Numbered from the stretch's first letter, positions 1-8,785 are shown. The stretch: 64,000 nucleotides of DNA from Solicola gregarius (GCF_025790165.1 NZ_CP094970.1:496001-560000); one strand, 5' to 3'. The notes: a model not told the origin generated them from the letters alone. Program-made: numbers and translations.

Positions 1-2
1 GC

Positions 3-389
3 GGCCTGGGCATGCTGTTCATCACCCACGACCTCGGCCTCGCGTCCGCGCTGTGCGACCGGGTCTGCGTCATGTACGCCGGCCGGATCGTCGAGTCACA
101 GCCCGGCGACCGGCTGCTGGTCGGGCCGCGGCACCCGTACACCGCCGGCCTGCGCGACAGCACCCCCGAACTGCTGTCCGGCCGCGCGATCAAGCCGATC
201 GCCGGGGCGCCCCCGTCGCTGGGCGAGTCGGTCGCGGGCTGCGCCTTCGCACCGCGTTGCCCGTACGTCGAGCAGGAGTGCCGTGACGAGGCGCAGCCGC
301 TGCGGCCCGTCGCGGACGACCTCGTCGCGTGTCGACGCCACGATGCCATCGAGCTGGCGGCCGACCACGCCTCGGAAGGAGCGTCATGA
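3..389 (+). CDS. Peptide/nickel-type ABC transporter ATP-binding protein, C-terminal part (DppD/OppD-like)
   Basis: This is the 3' end of an ATPase subunit of an oligopeptide-type ABC importer; its start lies before the window. The visible 128 residues begin just ahead of the H-loop (ITHDLGL, switch histidine) and continue into the C-terminal extension typical of the Opp/Dpp ATPases, with the HPYTAGL motif and a cysteine cluster (CAFAPRCPYVEQEC). Walker A, signature and Walker B must lie upstream. Its stop overlaps the start of the next ATPase gene as ATGA, so the two are translationally coupled and probably form the usual DppD/DppF heterodimer that drives a permease encoded upstream. The substrate cannot be told from the ATPases. 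Confidence 0.9.
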   Translation, partial: GLGMLFITHDLGLASALCDRVCVMYAGRIVESQPGDRLLVGPRHPYTAGLRDSTPELLSGRAIKPIAGAPPSLGESVAGCAFAPRCPYVEQECRDEAQPLRPVADDLVACRRHDAIELAADHASEGAS

Positions 390-1222
390 CCGAGGACACG
401 CCGGTGCTGCGCGTCGATGGGCTCCGCAAGACGTTTCGGTCGCGCGTACGCGACAGCGAATCCGTTATCGCGGTCGACTCCGTTTCGCTCGCGGTCGCAC
501 CGGGAGAGTCGTTGGCGATCGTCGGCGAGTCCGGCAGCGGCAAGACGACCATCGCCCGCATTCTCGTCGGGCTCGAACGCGCCGATGCCGGCACCGTCGA
601 GGTCGCCGGCGCGGACGTGACCGCGCCAGCGCGCAGTCGCCGCGCCCGGCTCAGGCGGGCGCGGGCGATCCAGATGGTGTTCCAGAATCCCTATGGGTCC
701 CTCGACCCGGCGGCGACGATCGAGCAGAGCGTCGCGTACGCCCTCGCGCTGCACGGCGTGCCCGACCGCCGGGTTCGCACGGCCGAGCTACTCGACCGGG
801 TCGGGCTGGGCAAACGGGAACGCGAGGCCCGCCCGGCGTCGCTGAGCGGCGGACAGCTGCAGCGGGCCGCGATCGCGCGCTGTCTGTGCGTCGAACCCGA
901 CGTACTCGTGCTCGACGAGGCGGTCGCAGCGCTCGACGTCTCCATCCAGGCCCAGATCCTGCTGCTCATCGACGAGCTACGAACCGAGCTCGGGCTCACC
1001 TGCGTGTTCATCAGCCACGACCTGGCCGTCGTCGAGGCCGTCAGCGACCGAGTCGCGGTGCTGCTGCGCGGGAAGGTCGTCGAGGAGGGCGACACTGCGT
1101 CGGTGTTGCGAGACCCGCGACACGAGTACACACAGATGCTGCTGGACAGCGTTCCGCGACCCGGATGGGTGCCGACCGGAGGCCGAGCGGACCCGGCCGA
1201 CACGTTCGCGACTCGCCCGTAA
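386..1222 (+). CDS. Peptide/nickel-type ABC transporter ATP-binding protein (DppF/OppF-like)
   Basis: Second ATPase of the peptide-type ABC importer, 278 residues. Walker A is GESGSGKT at about residues 47-54, the signature LSGGQ at 153-157, Walker B VLVLDE at 173-178 and the H-loop histidine at about 211. The D-loop region reads EAVAALDVSIQ where the family often has EAVSALDVSIQ. The ATG at 386 is chosen because it has a GGAAGGA ribosome site five bases upstream and forms an ATGA overlap with the preceding gene; an upstream in-frame start would lie inside that gene. The C-terminal HEYTQMLL replaces HPYT. The next gene, a carboxylase, starts 26 bases later on the same strand but is functionally unrelated as far as can be seen. 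Confidence 0.92.
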   Translation: MTEDTPVLRVDGLRKTFRSRVRDSESVIAVDSVSLAVAPGESLAIVGESGSGKTTIARILVGLERADAGTVEVAGADVTAPARSRRARLRRARAIQMVFQNPYGSLDPAATIEQSVAYALALHGVPDRRVRTAELLDRVGLGKREREARPASLSGGQLQRAAIARCLCVEPDVLVLDEAVAALDVSIQAQILLLIDELRTELGLTCVFISHDLAVVEAVSDRVAVLLRGKVVEEGDTASVLRDPRHEYTQMLLDSVPRPGWVPTGGRADPADTFATRP

Positions 1223-1248
1223 CTCTTCGACGTGGCAGATTCGGGTCC

Positions 1249-4200
1249 GTGACGTTCACTCGTATCGCCATCGTCAACCGCGGTGAGGCCGCCATGCGCC
1301 TCATCAACGCCGTTCGCGACATCAACGCATCGCACCTCGACGACGCACCCGAACTACGGACCATCGCGCTCTACACCGATACGGATGCGGCCGCGATGTT
1401 CGTACGAGAGGCCGACGAGACCTACCTGCTCGGCGCCGCCGCGGACCGCCCGTACCTGGACCTGGTCGTACTCGAGCGGGCGCTCGCCGACTCGAACGCC
1501 GAGGCCGTCTGGGTCGGATGGGGCTTCGTCGCGGAGGATCCGGCCTTCGCCGACCTGTGCGAACGGCTCGGTCTGGTGTTCATCGGCCCGACCTCGGCCG
1601 CGATGCGCCAGCTCGGCGACAAGATCGGCTCGAAGCTGATCGCCGAAGAGGTCGGCGTGCCCGTCGCCCCCTGGAGTCGCGGTGGAGTCGGGACCGTCGA
1701 GGACGCACTCGCCGCCGCCGATGAGATCGGCTACCCGCTGATGCTCAAGGCGACCGCCGGTGGTGGTGGCCGCGGGATCCGGATGGTCTCCGGCGCAGCA
1801 GAGCTGACCGATGCGTACCAACGTACGAGAGACGAGGCCGAGCGTGCGTTCGGAAGCAGCGTCGTCTTCCTCGAGCGCCTCGTCACCGGAGCGCGCCACG
1901 TCGAGGTGCAGCTGATCGCCGACGGCCAGGGCACGGCATGGGCGGTCGGCGTACGGGACTGCTCGGTGCAACGCCGCAACCAGAAGGTGATCGAGGAGTC
2001 CCGCTCACCGCTGCTCGACACGGAACAGACCGACGAACTGAAGGCATCCGCGGAGAGGCTCGCGCTCGCGGTCGGATACCGGGGCGCGGGAACGGTCGAG
2101 TTCCTCTACCACCCGGACGAGAAGACGTTCGCATTCCTCGAGGTCAACACCCGGCTCCAGGTCGAGCACCCGATCACGGAGGCCACCACCGGCCTGGATC
2201 TCGTCCGGCTGCAGCTCCACATCGCGCAGGGCGGCGCGCTGGAGGGCGAGCGTCCCGTCGAGAGCGGCCACGCCGTCGAGGCGCGGCTGAACGCCGAGGA
2301 CCCCGACCGCGACTTCGCGCCCGCCCCGGGACGCATCGCCCGGCTGGAGTTCCCGACCGGCCCTGGCATCCGGATCGACACCGGGGTCGCCGAGAGGGAC
2401 ACCATCGCGGCGGACTTCGACTCGATGATCGCGAAGGTGATCGCGGTCGGTCGCGACCGCGACGAGGCGCTGGCCCGGCTACGCCGGGCGATGGGCGCCA
2501 CGACGGTGGTGATCGAGGGCGGCACCACCAACAAGACGTTCATCCTCGAGCTGCTCTCGCAGCCCGAGGTGGTCTCCGGCACGCCCGCCTGGGCGAGCAC
2601 CGGCTGGATCGACGCCGCCCGCCAGGACGGCCGCCTGGTCGCCGCACGGCACTCGGGGATCGCCCTTGCGGCCGCCGCGATCGAGGCGTACGAGGAGCAG
2701 GAGCGCTACGAGATCGCCCGGCTCCTGGAGACGGCCCGCGGTGGCCGGCCGCAGCTGCAGCACGAGATCGGCCGGGCCATCGACCTGAAGCTGCGCGGCG
2801 CGTCCTACCGGGTCACCGTGATCCAGTCCGGGCCGGATCGTTACCACGTCACGGTCGCTGCGGGCGCCGAGGAACGAACCATCGAGGCGAGCATCGACCG
2901 CCTCGACGACTTCCACGCTCGGATGACCGTGGCGGGACACGCGTACCGACTGGTGACCGCCAGCCACGGTCCCCTGCAGCTCGTCGAGGTCGACGGGGTC
3001 ACGCATCGCGTCAGTCGCGACGAGGGCGGTGTGCTCCGCGCGCAGGCGCCCGCGCTCGTGGTGGCAACACCGGTCGCCGTCGGCGACCACGTCGCCGCTG
3101 GGGCGCCCGTGCTCGTCCTGGAGTCGATGAAGATGGAGACGGTGCTGAATGCCCCGTTCGCCGCGCGGGTCAAGGAGGTCCTCGTACGCACCGGCAGCCA
3201 GGTCGAGACCGGCGCCGCGCTCGCCCGGCTGGAGCCGAGCGGCGACGAGCCCGCGGCCCGCGACGAGCACACCGGCGGACTCGCGACGCTCGAGCTGGCA
3301 CCGTCTCCCGAGCCGTCCTCGGCCGACCAACGACTCGACCGCGCTCGTGCGGACCTCCGTGCGCTGCTCCTCGGGTACGACGTCGACCCCGAGGGCCGAG
3401 GCGAAGTGCTGCGCCGCTACCTGCGCGCACGCGATGAGCTGGCCGTCGACGAGGAGCACCACGTGCACGAGGAGCTGGCGCTGCTCGGGCTGTTCGCCGA
3501 TATCGCCGAGCTGGGCCGCAACCGGCCGGCCGGCGAGGACCTGCACACCGAGCTGCGAGTGCACAGCTCGCGCGAACACCTGCACACGTACCTGCAGAGC
3601 CTCGACGCCGATCGGGTCGGGTTGCCGGCCCAGTTCCGAGAGCGACTGGCGCGGGTCCTCGCCCACTACGGCATTACCGACCTGGAGCGTTCACCCGCGC
3701 TGGAGGAAGCCGTCTTCCGCGTCTTCATCACCCAACAGCTCCCCGCGACCGACGTCGACATCGCGATCGCGCTCCTCCAGCGCTGGTTGCGTAGCCCGGC
3801 GCCGAGCAACGAACTCGCAGCCGCCGCGCGCGGCCTGCTGGAACGCATGGTCCGCGCGACACAGCTGCGGTACCCGGTGGTCGGCGACCTGGCCCGGAGT
3901 ATCCGGTTCCGTTGGTTCGACCAGCCGCTCGTCGACGCCGAGCGACTCACGGTGCTCGGCGGCGTCGCCGACGAGGTGGAGGCGCTGGCGGCCGACCCGA
4001 CGGCCGAGGACCGCGACGAGCGGATCGCGGCCCTGACGGCGATCCCTGAGCAGCTGGTCGGCTTCCTCGCCGCCCGGCTCGAGACCGGGCTGCCCGCGGA
4101 GGAACCTCTCCTCGAGGTGCTGGTCCGCCGGCACTACCTCGAGCACGACCTCCACGACGTACGCACGCACCATGCGGACGGTCGGCCACTCGTCGTCGCG

Positions 4201-6774
4201 CAGTACTCGCTCGACGACAAGGGCCCGACCCATCTGGTCACCACGATCGGGACCTCCGCGGAGCTGGAACGCCCGGCCGGCACCCTGGACCGCGCCATCT
4301 CGGCCCAGCTCAGCACGGACCGAGCCACGGTCGTCGAGCTCTATCTGCACGCTCCGGACGTCGCCGAGCAGGGGGATGCGACGAGCGCCCGGATCCGGGA
4401 CGCGGTCGCCGCGCTCGACGTCGCCCCGCGGGTCCGTCGAGTCACCGTTGCGGTGGCGCCCGGCGACGGACCTGTCGGCTACTACACGTACCGGCCGAAC
4501 GCCGATGGCGTGTACGAGGAGGACACTCTGGTCCGCGGCATGCACCCGATGGTCGGCCGACGCCTCAACCTGTGGCGGCTGAGCGAGTTCGACGTCACTC
4601 GTCTCGAGGCGCCGGCCGATGTGCTGCTGTACGAATGCGTGGCGAGGGAGAACTCCCGCGACCGCCGGCTCGTGGCGATGGCACAGGTACGCCAGCTCGC
4701 CGTCGTACGCGACGAGGAGGGCAAGGTCACCGGCCTCCCCCACGCCGAGCGCGCGGTCGAGAACTGCCTCGAGGCCATCCGCCGGGTACGCACGTCGCGC
4801 GGTTCGGCCGGCAGCAAGCTGGACCGGAACCACGTCTGGGTGACGGTCTGGCCCGTGGTCGAGGCCGATGTCGACCAGCTGACCTCGCTGCAGGCGAAGA
4901 TCACCCCCCTCAGCGAGGGGGCCGGCATCGAGGAGGTGTTGGCACAGGGGCGGGTCGCCGGCCCGGACGGCAGCCTTCAGCCACTGGCGATCCGTTTCCA
5001 CTCACGACCGGGCGCCGGTGTCGTGGCCGATCTCGAGCCGCCGCCAACCGAGCCGCTGCGGCCGCTGGACGACTACGCGAGCAAGGTCCTGCGCGCGCGT
5101 CGCCGTGGGCTCGTTTACCCGTACGAGCTCGAATCGGTGCTGGCCGCCGGAGGCACCCTCGTCGAGTACGACCTCGACGACACGGGACGCCTCGTCGAGG
5201 TCGATCGCCGGCGTGGCCTGAACAAGGCGGGCATCCTGGTTGCGGTCGTGTCGACTCCGACGCCGCTGTACCCGGACGGCATCAAGCGGGTGGTGCTCTG
5301 TGGTGATCCGACCATGGCGCTCGGCGCCGTCTCGGAGCCGGAGTGCGCCCGCATCATCGCCGCCATCGACCTGGCCGAACGGATGCAGGTGCCGATCGAG
5401 TGGTTCGCAATCTCGGCGGGAGCCCGGATCTCGATGGACTCCGGTACCGAGAACATGGACTGGGTCGCCGCGGCGCTGAAGCGGATCGTGGAATTCACCC
5501 AGGCCGGCGGCGAGATCAACGTCGTGGTCGCGGGCATCAACGTCGGAGCTCAGCCGTACTGGAACGCCGAGGCCACGATGTTGATGCACACCCGCGGGAT
5601 CTTGGTGATGACGCCGGACTCCGCGATGGTTCTGACCGGCAAACAGTCGCTGGACTTCTCCGGCGGTGTCTCCGCCGAGGACAACTTCGGCATCGGCGGG
5701 TACGACCGGGTGATGGGACCCAATGGCCAGGCACAGTACTGGGCGCCCGACCTCGCCGGCGCCCTGTCGATCCTGATGAAGCACTACGAGCACACGTACG
5801 TCGAACCGGGCGAGCCCGGTCCGCGCCGCGCGCCCACCGGCGACCCGGCTGACCGGGACGTGTCGTCGTATCCGCACGCGAGCGCCGACAGCGACTTCAC
5901 CACCGTCGGCGAGATCTTCGCGGCCGACCGCAACCCGGACCGCAAGAAGGCCTTCGACATCCGTACCGTCATGCGGGCGGTCGCGGACCAGGACAGCGCC
6001 ATGCTCGAACGCTGGGCCGGCATGGCCGATGCGGACACGGCAGTCGTCTGCGACGCCCACCTGGCGGGCCACTCCGTCGCCCTGCTCGGCATCGAATCAC
6101 GCCCGGTGGCCCGCGGCGGCTTCCCGCCAACCGACGGGCCGAGCACGTACACCGCAGGAACCCTGTTCCCCCGCTCGTCGAAGAAGGTCGCGCGGGCGAT
6201 CAACGCCGCCTCGGGCAATCGTCCCGTGGTCGTACTGGCCAACCTGTCGGGGTTCGACGGGTCACCGGACTCGATGCGCAACCTGCAGCTGGAGTACGGC
6301 GCCGAGATCGGCCGCGCGATCGTGAACTTCGACGGTCCGATCGTCTTCTGCGTCATCTCGCGTTACCACGGCGGTGCCTTCGTAGTGTTCTCCAAGCGCC
6401 TGAATCCGGATCTGACCGTGCTCGCCATCGAGGGCTCGTACGCGTCCGTACTGGGAGGTGCGCCGGCGGCCGCGGTGGTGTTCTCCTCCGAGGTCGACAA
6501 GCGCGCCGCCGCGGACCCTCGGGTCGCCGAGCTGGAGGGTCGGATCGAGGATGCGGCCGGCGCGGAGCGGGCCCGGCTGGGCGTCGAGCTCGCCGACCTC
6601 CGGGCCTCGCTGCGTGCGGACAAGATCTCCGAGGTCGCCGCGGAGTTCGACGCGATCCACAACATCCACCGCGCGGTCGACGTCGGTTCGGTCGACGAAG
6701 TGATCACACCGGCGCGACTGCGTCCGAGGATCATCGAGGTATTGGATCGCTACCTGCGCGGTGCTGGGGGCTGA
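1249..6774 (+). CDS. Single-chain biotin-dependent acyl-CoA carboxylase (BC-BCCP-central region-CT fusion)
   Basis: A 1841-residue multidomain carboxylase that should carry out ATP- and biotin-dependent carboxylation of a short acyl-CoA (acetyl- or propionyl-CoA). The N-terminal biotin carboxylase spans about 1-450, with ATP-grasp lysine 167, a glycine-rich loop (GGGGRG) just after it and EVNTRLQVEHP near 297. The biotinyl domain holds ESMKMET with biotinyl lysine 628. A long alpha-helical stretch (about 690-1180) without recognised catalytic motifs links to the carboxyltransferase (about 1270-1841), which has ARISMDSGTENMDW near 1393 and QSLDFSGGVSAEDN. This BC-BCCP-central-CT order resembles eukaryotic acetyl-CoA carboxylase; most actinobacteria use separate AccA/AccD subunits. 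The GTG start is chosen because it directly precedes FTRIAIVNRGEAA, the normal beginning of a biotin carboxylase, and no clear ribosome site is seen. Its substrate is not resolved. Confidence 0.92.
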   Translation: MTFTRIAIVNRGEAAMRLINAVRDINASHLDDAPELRTIALYTDTDAAAMFVREADETYLLGAAADRPYLDLVVLERALADSNAEAVWVGWGFVAEDPAFADLCERLGLVFIGPTSAAMRQLGDKIGSKLIAEEVGVPVAPWSRGGVGTVEDALAAADEIGYPLMLKATAGGGGRGIRMVSGAAELTDAYQRTRDEAERAFGSSVVFLERLVTGARHVEVQLIADGQGTAWAVGVRDCSVQRRNQKVIEESRSPLLDTEQTDELKASAERLALAVGYRGAGTVEFLYHPDEKTFAFLEVNTRLQVEHPITEATTGLDLVRLQLHIAQGGALEGERPVESGHAVEARLNAEDPDRDFAPAPGRIARLEFPTGPGIRIDTGVAERDTIAADFDSMIAKVIAVGRDRDEALARLRRAMGATTVVIEGGTTNKTFILELLSQPEVVSGTPAWASTGWIDAARQDGRLVAARHSGIALAAAAIEAYEEQERYEIARLLETARGGRPQLQHEIGRAIDLKLRGASYRVTVIQSGPDRYHVTVAAGAEERTIEASIDRLDDFHARMTVAGHAYRLVTASHGPLQLVEVDGVTHRVSRDEGGVLRAQAPALVVATPVAVGDHVAAGAPVLVLESMKMETVLNAPFAARVKEVLVRTGSQVETGAALARLEPSGDEPAARDEHTGGLATLELAPSPEPSSADQRLDRARADLRALLLGYDVDPEGRGEVLRRYLRARDELAVDEEHHVHEELALLGLFADIAELGRNRPAGEDLHTELRVHSSREHLHTYLQSLDADRVGLPAQFRERLARVLAHYGITDLERSPALEEAVFRVFITQQLPATDVDIAIALLQRWLRSPAPSNELAAAARGLLERMVRATQLRYPVVGDLARSIRFRWFDQPLVDAERLTVLGGVADEVEALAADPTAEDRDERIAALTAIPEQLVGFLAARLETGLPAEEPLLEVLVRRHYLEHDLHDVRTHHADGRPLVVAQYSLDDKGPTHLVTTIGTSAELERPAGTLDRAISAQLSTDRATVVELYLHAPDVAEQGDATSARIRDAVAALDVAPRVRRVTVAVAPGDGPVGYYTYRPNADGVYEEDTLVRGMHPMVGRRLNLWRLSEFDVTRLEAPADVLLYECVARENSRDRRLVAMAQVRQLAVVRDEEGKVTGLPHAERAVENCLEAIRRVRTSRGSAGSKLDRNHVWVTVWPVVEADVDQLTSLQAKITPLSEGAGIEEVLAQGRVAGPDGSLQPLAIRFHSRPGAGVVADLEPPPTEPLRPLDDYASKVLRARRRGLVYPYELESVLAAGGTLVEYDLDDTGRLVEVDRRRGLNKAGILVAVVSTPTPLYPDGIKRVVLCGDPTMALGAVSEPECARIIAAIDLAERMQVPIEWFAISAGARISMDSGTENMDWVAAALKRIVEFTQAGGEINVVVAGINVGAQPYWNAEATMLMHTRGILVMTPDSAMVLTGKQSLDFSGGVSAEDNFGIGGYDRVMGPNGQAQYWAPDLAGALSILMKHYEHTYVEPGEPGPRRAPTGDPADRDVSSYPHASADSDFTTVGEIFAADRNPDRKKAFDIRTVMRAVADQDSAMLERWAGMADADTAVVCDAHLAGHSVALLGIESRPVARGGFPPTDGPSTYTAGTLFPRSSKKVARAINAASGNRPVVVLANLSGFDGSPDSMRNLQLEYGAEIGRAIVNFDGPIVFCVISRYHGGAFVVFSKRLNPDLTVLAIEGSYASVLGGAPAAAVVFSSEVDKRAAADPRVAELEGRIEDAAGAERARLGVELADLRASLRADKISEVAAEFDAIHNIHRAVDVGSVDEVITPARLRPRIIEVLDRYLRGAGG

Positions 6775-7089
6775 TCAGACCGCTTCGCGCTCGACGGCGA
6801 CGACCCGGGTCAGGCGGGTCATGGCCAGCGCCCGGCGAAGCTGCAGGCTGCACCCGCGAAGCACCAGACGGTGCCCTCGGCCGGTGACTCGCCGATGGGC
6901 GCCCGCGATCACGCCGAGTCCGGTCGCATCGACGGAGTCGACTCCGGACAGGTCCACGATCAACTCGGTGTCGACACCCTCGCGGAGGCCGTCGATGGCG
7001 TCATACAACTCCCTGCGGACCTCTGAGACCGATGCCCCGTCGAGTCGGCCGTGCAGTCGCAGCACGCGCGACTGTAGTGAGATCACCAT
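6775..7089 (-). CDS. STAS-domain anti-sigma factor antagonist-like protein
   Basis: A 104-residue single STAS domain of the SpoIIAA/RsbV type, which in partner-switching systems binds an anti-sigma kinase when unphosphorylated and frees a sigma factor. The conserved phosphorylation loop reads DSVDATGLGVIAG, with Thr56 where most relatives carry Ser. The ATG at 7089 is preferred to a TTG four codons earlier because a GGGGG stretch lies five bases upstream of it. The gene is convergent with the carboxylase and the two stop codons abut without a gap. The only anti-sigma kinase gene seen in the window is about 51 kb away beside sigF, so pairing the two is speculative. Confidence 0.83.
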   Translation of the reverse strand: MVISLQSRVLRLHGRLDGASVSEVRRELYDAIDGLREGVDTELIVDLSGVDSVDATGLGVIAGAHRRVTGRGHRLVLRGCSLQLRRALAMTRLTRVVAVEREAV

Positions 7090-7198
7090 GTCAACCCCCA
7101 AGCTCTGTGCCGTCCCCCGGTCGCTCCCCCATTGGGCTCTTGAACGTAACGACGTACCAGCGTCCCGTAGGGTTGCCGCCGACCGCAGGCAATCTCGA

Positions 7199-7228
7199 TA
7201 ACATTTGCATCACAAGTGACATTTGCCT
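7199..7228. promoter_or_regulatory. Possible control site: ACATTTGC direct repeat around a TCAC-AA-GTGA palindrome
   Basis: In the divergent gap between the STAS gene and the small membrane-protein gene, ACATTTGC occurs twice with an 18-base period, and the interval holds a short palindrome (TCAC-AA-GTGA). This part is much richer in A and T than its surroundings. It is a plausible promoter or operator, but no regulator is identified. Confidence 0.3.
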
Positions 7229-7251
7229 GTAACGGGCGGGACACTGAGGGT

Positions 7252-7581
7252 ATGGAACTCGCCGTTTCGGCCTCGACCGTGCAGCAGTTGCTCATGCCCG
7301 TGGTCGTCTTCATCGTGATCGGCGCGCTCGCGCTCGTCCTGCGCTGGTCACAGACGCCAGCGCGCAACCGCCGGGCTGCACGACGAGGCCTCTTGGTGAC
7401 GCTGGCGCGGTTACCCACCCAGGACGCCGCCGACCGGGTCACCACGCGACTTCGCCACGGCGGCATCCGGGCGACGTCCTCGCAGGCCGAGAGCGGCGTC
7501 GACGTGCTCGTCTGGCCGGAGGAGTACGGCGAGGCGCGGCTACTCGTACGGGGTGACGAACAGCGCGGCAACGGCGGATAG
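7252..7581 (+). CDS. Small membrane-anchored protein of unknown function
   Basis: A 109-residue protein with one predicted transmembrane segment at about residues 11-32 (a run of V, I, L, A and F after QQLL), followed by a basic stop-transfer stretch (RWSQTPARNRRAARR) and a soluble tail of about 70 residues. I do not recognise the tail. The start ATG has a GAGGG ribosome site two bases upstream; a longer reading from 7216 lacks one. It ends 11 bases before the cobalamin adenosyltransferase gene on the same strand, so the two probably share a transcript, but no functional link is evident. Confidence 0.72.
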   Translation: MELAVSASTVQQLLMPVVVFIVIGALALVLRWSQTPARNRRAARRGLLVTLARLPTQDAADRVTTRLRHGGIRATSSQAESGVDVLVWPEEYGEARLLVRGDEQRGNGG

Positions 7582-7592
7582 TCTGGGCACCC

Positions 7593-8168
7593 ATGGTGAA
7601 CCTGACCCGCATCTACACCCGCACCGGCGACGGCGGCCGCACCAGGCTCGGCGACATGAGCGAGACCAGCAAGGTCGACCTACGCCTGCTCGCGTACGCC
7701 GACGTCGACGAGGCGAACAGCCAGATCGGGTACGCGCTTTCGTTCGGCGAGCTCGATCGGGACGTCGTCGACGTGCTCACGCACGTACAGAACGACCTCT
7801 TCGACGTCGGCGCCGACCTGTCCACCCCGGTGGTTGCCGACCCCGAGTACCCACCATTGCGGGTCGAGGACGACTACGTCCACCGCCTCGAGCAGTGGTG
7901 TGACCACTACCTCGAGCCGTTGCCGAAGCTGCGGTCGTTCATCCTGCCCGGCGGCTCGCGGAGCGCGTCGGTGCTGCACGTCGCCCGCACGGTCGTGCGC
8001 CGCGCCGAGCGCTCGGCGTGGGCTGCGTACGCCGAGCACGGCGAGACCATGAACGAGGCGGCGATCCGCTACCTGAACCGGCTCAGCGACCTGCTGTTCA
8101 TCCTGGCGCGGTACGCGAACCGCGAGCAGGGCGACGTGCTGTGGGTGCCCGGCGGCGAGCGTACCTAG
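7593..8168 (+). CDS. Cob(I)alamin adenosyltransferase, PduO type
   Basis: A 191-residue ATP:cob(I)alamin adenosyltransferase of the PduO family, which transfers adenosyl from ATP to the reduced cobalt to make coenzyme B12. The N-terminal ATP-binding motif TRTGDGGRTRLGD (about 8-20) is intact, as are the later RTVVRRAERSAWA and NRLSDLLFILAR motifs of the active site. Adenosylcobalamin would serve enzymes such as methylmalonyl-CoA mutase; none is in the window, although valine-type catabolism (about 50-55 kb) feeds that route. In mycobacteria a gene of this family also lies just beyond the atp operon, which fits the synteny here. Confidence 0.92.
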   Translation: MVNLTRIYTRTGDGGRTRLGDMSETSKVDLRLLAYADVDEANSQIGYALSFGELDRDVVDVLTHVQNDLFDVGADLSTPVVADPEYPPLRVEDDYVHRLEQWCDHYLEPLPKLRSFILPGGSRSASVLHVARTVVRRAERSAWAAYAEHGETMNEAAIRYLNRLSDLLFILARYANREQGDVLWVPGGERT

Positions 8169-8177
8169 CGCCGCGGC

Positions 8178-8684
8178 TCAGCCGCGGCGAACCTTGACCC
8201 GCCGGGTGTGGTCGCTCGGGCTGCCGCCGGAGTACGAGAAGACCTTGAAGTACGACGCTCGGCCGCCCATCTTCTTCGAACAGCTCCGGGGGACCTTCAG
8301 CTTGCTGATCATCCCCTCGGTGTTCTGCCGCCAGTGCGCCTTCATGCCGCGGCACGTGACCCGCTTGGAGCCATGCGGCGTGATCTTCACCAGCTTCCGG
8401 TGCTTCTTTCCGCTGATGGTGATGCAGGCCCGCGCCGAGTAGTGCACCCGGCCCTTCTTCTTGCCGTAGAGCAATGCCATGCAGATCGTCTGATCGGAGC
8501 TGAGCACCGAGAACGTCCGCGCGCGCACGGTGCGCTTCGCGTACCCGATCTTGGCTCGGCGGATGTCGACGGCATCGAACGATGCCTCATCTCGGATCGT
8601 CTTGCTCTTGGCGGCGCTCGGCGCGGACGTCAGCCCGACGACGACGAGCGCCGAGACGGCGATGACCAGGATGCGCTTCAGCAC
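8178..8684 (-). CDS. Secreted basic protein of unknown function
   Basis: A 168-residue exported protein with a Sec signal peptide (MLKR, hydrophobic core, then TSAPSAA, likely cut after residue 25). The mature part is rich in Lys and Arg and carries four cysteines (in TICMAL, ARACIT, VTCRG and RSCSK), enough for two disulfides, consistent with an extracellular location. No known domain is recognised. A GTG start is chosen because GGAGGGG stands seven bases upstream and the signal peptide begins right there; a longer upstream reading has no signal peptide at its N-terminus. It is convergent with the adenosyltransferase gene, with nine bases between the stops. Confidence 0.75.
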   Translation of the reverse strand: MLKRILVIAVSALVVVGLTSAPSAAKSKTIRDEASFDAVDIRRAKIGYAKRTVRARTFSVLSSDQTICMALLYGKKKGRVHYSARACITISGKKHRKLVKITPHGSKRVTCRGMKAHWRQNTEGMISKLKVPRSCSKKMGGRASYFKVFSYSGGSPSDHTRRVKVRRG

Positions 8685-8747
8685 GTTGGGACCCCTCCCG
8701 TACCAACCATCGGTTGTCGCTGCGACGCTCCCACGGACCGCGAACAT

Positions 8748-8785
8748 GCGCAAGCCGCCGGCGTCGCGACGCCGGCGGCTTGCGC
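8748..8785. terminator. Perfect 38-bp palindrome, probable terminator
   Basis: A perfect inverted repeat with no spacer, symmetrical about 8766/8767, arms beginning GCGCAAGCCGCCGGCGTC. It begins 20 bases beyond the stop of the minus-strand secreted protein gene at 8805-9497 and would form a very stable GC hairpin in its transcript. There is no T-run after it, which is common for actinobacterial terminators. It also lies upstream of the next minus-strand gene, so an operator role is possible but less likely. Confidence 0.65.

Noticed and set aside
7090-7251. Cobalamin riboswitch before the PduO pair
   Set aside because: No B12-box consensus or the expected fold could be traced in this short gap.
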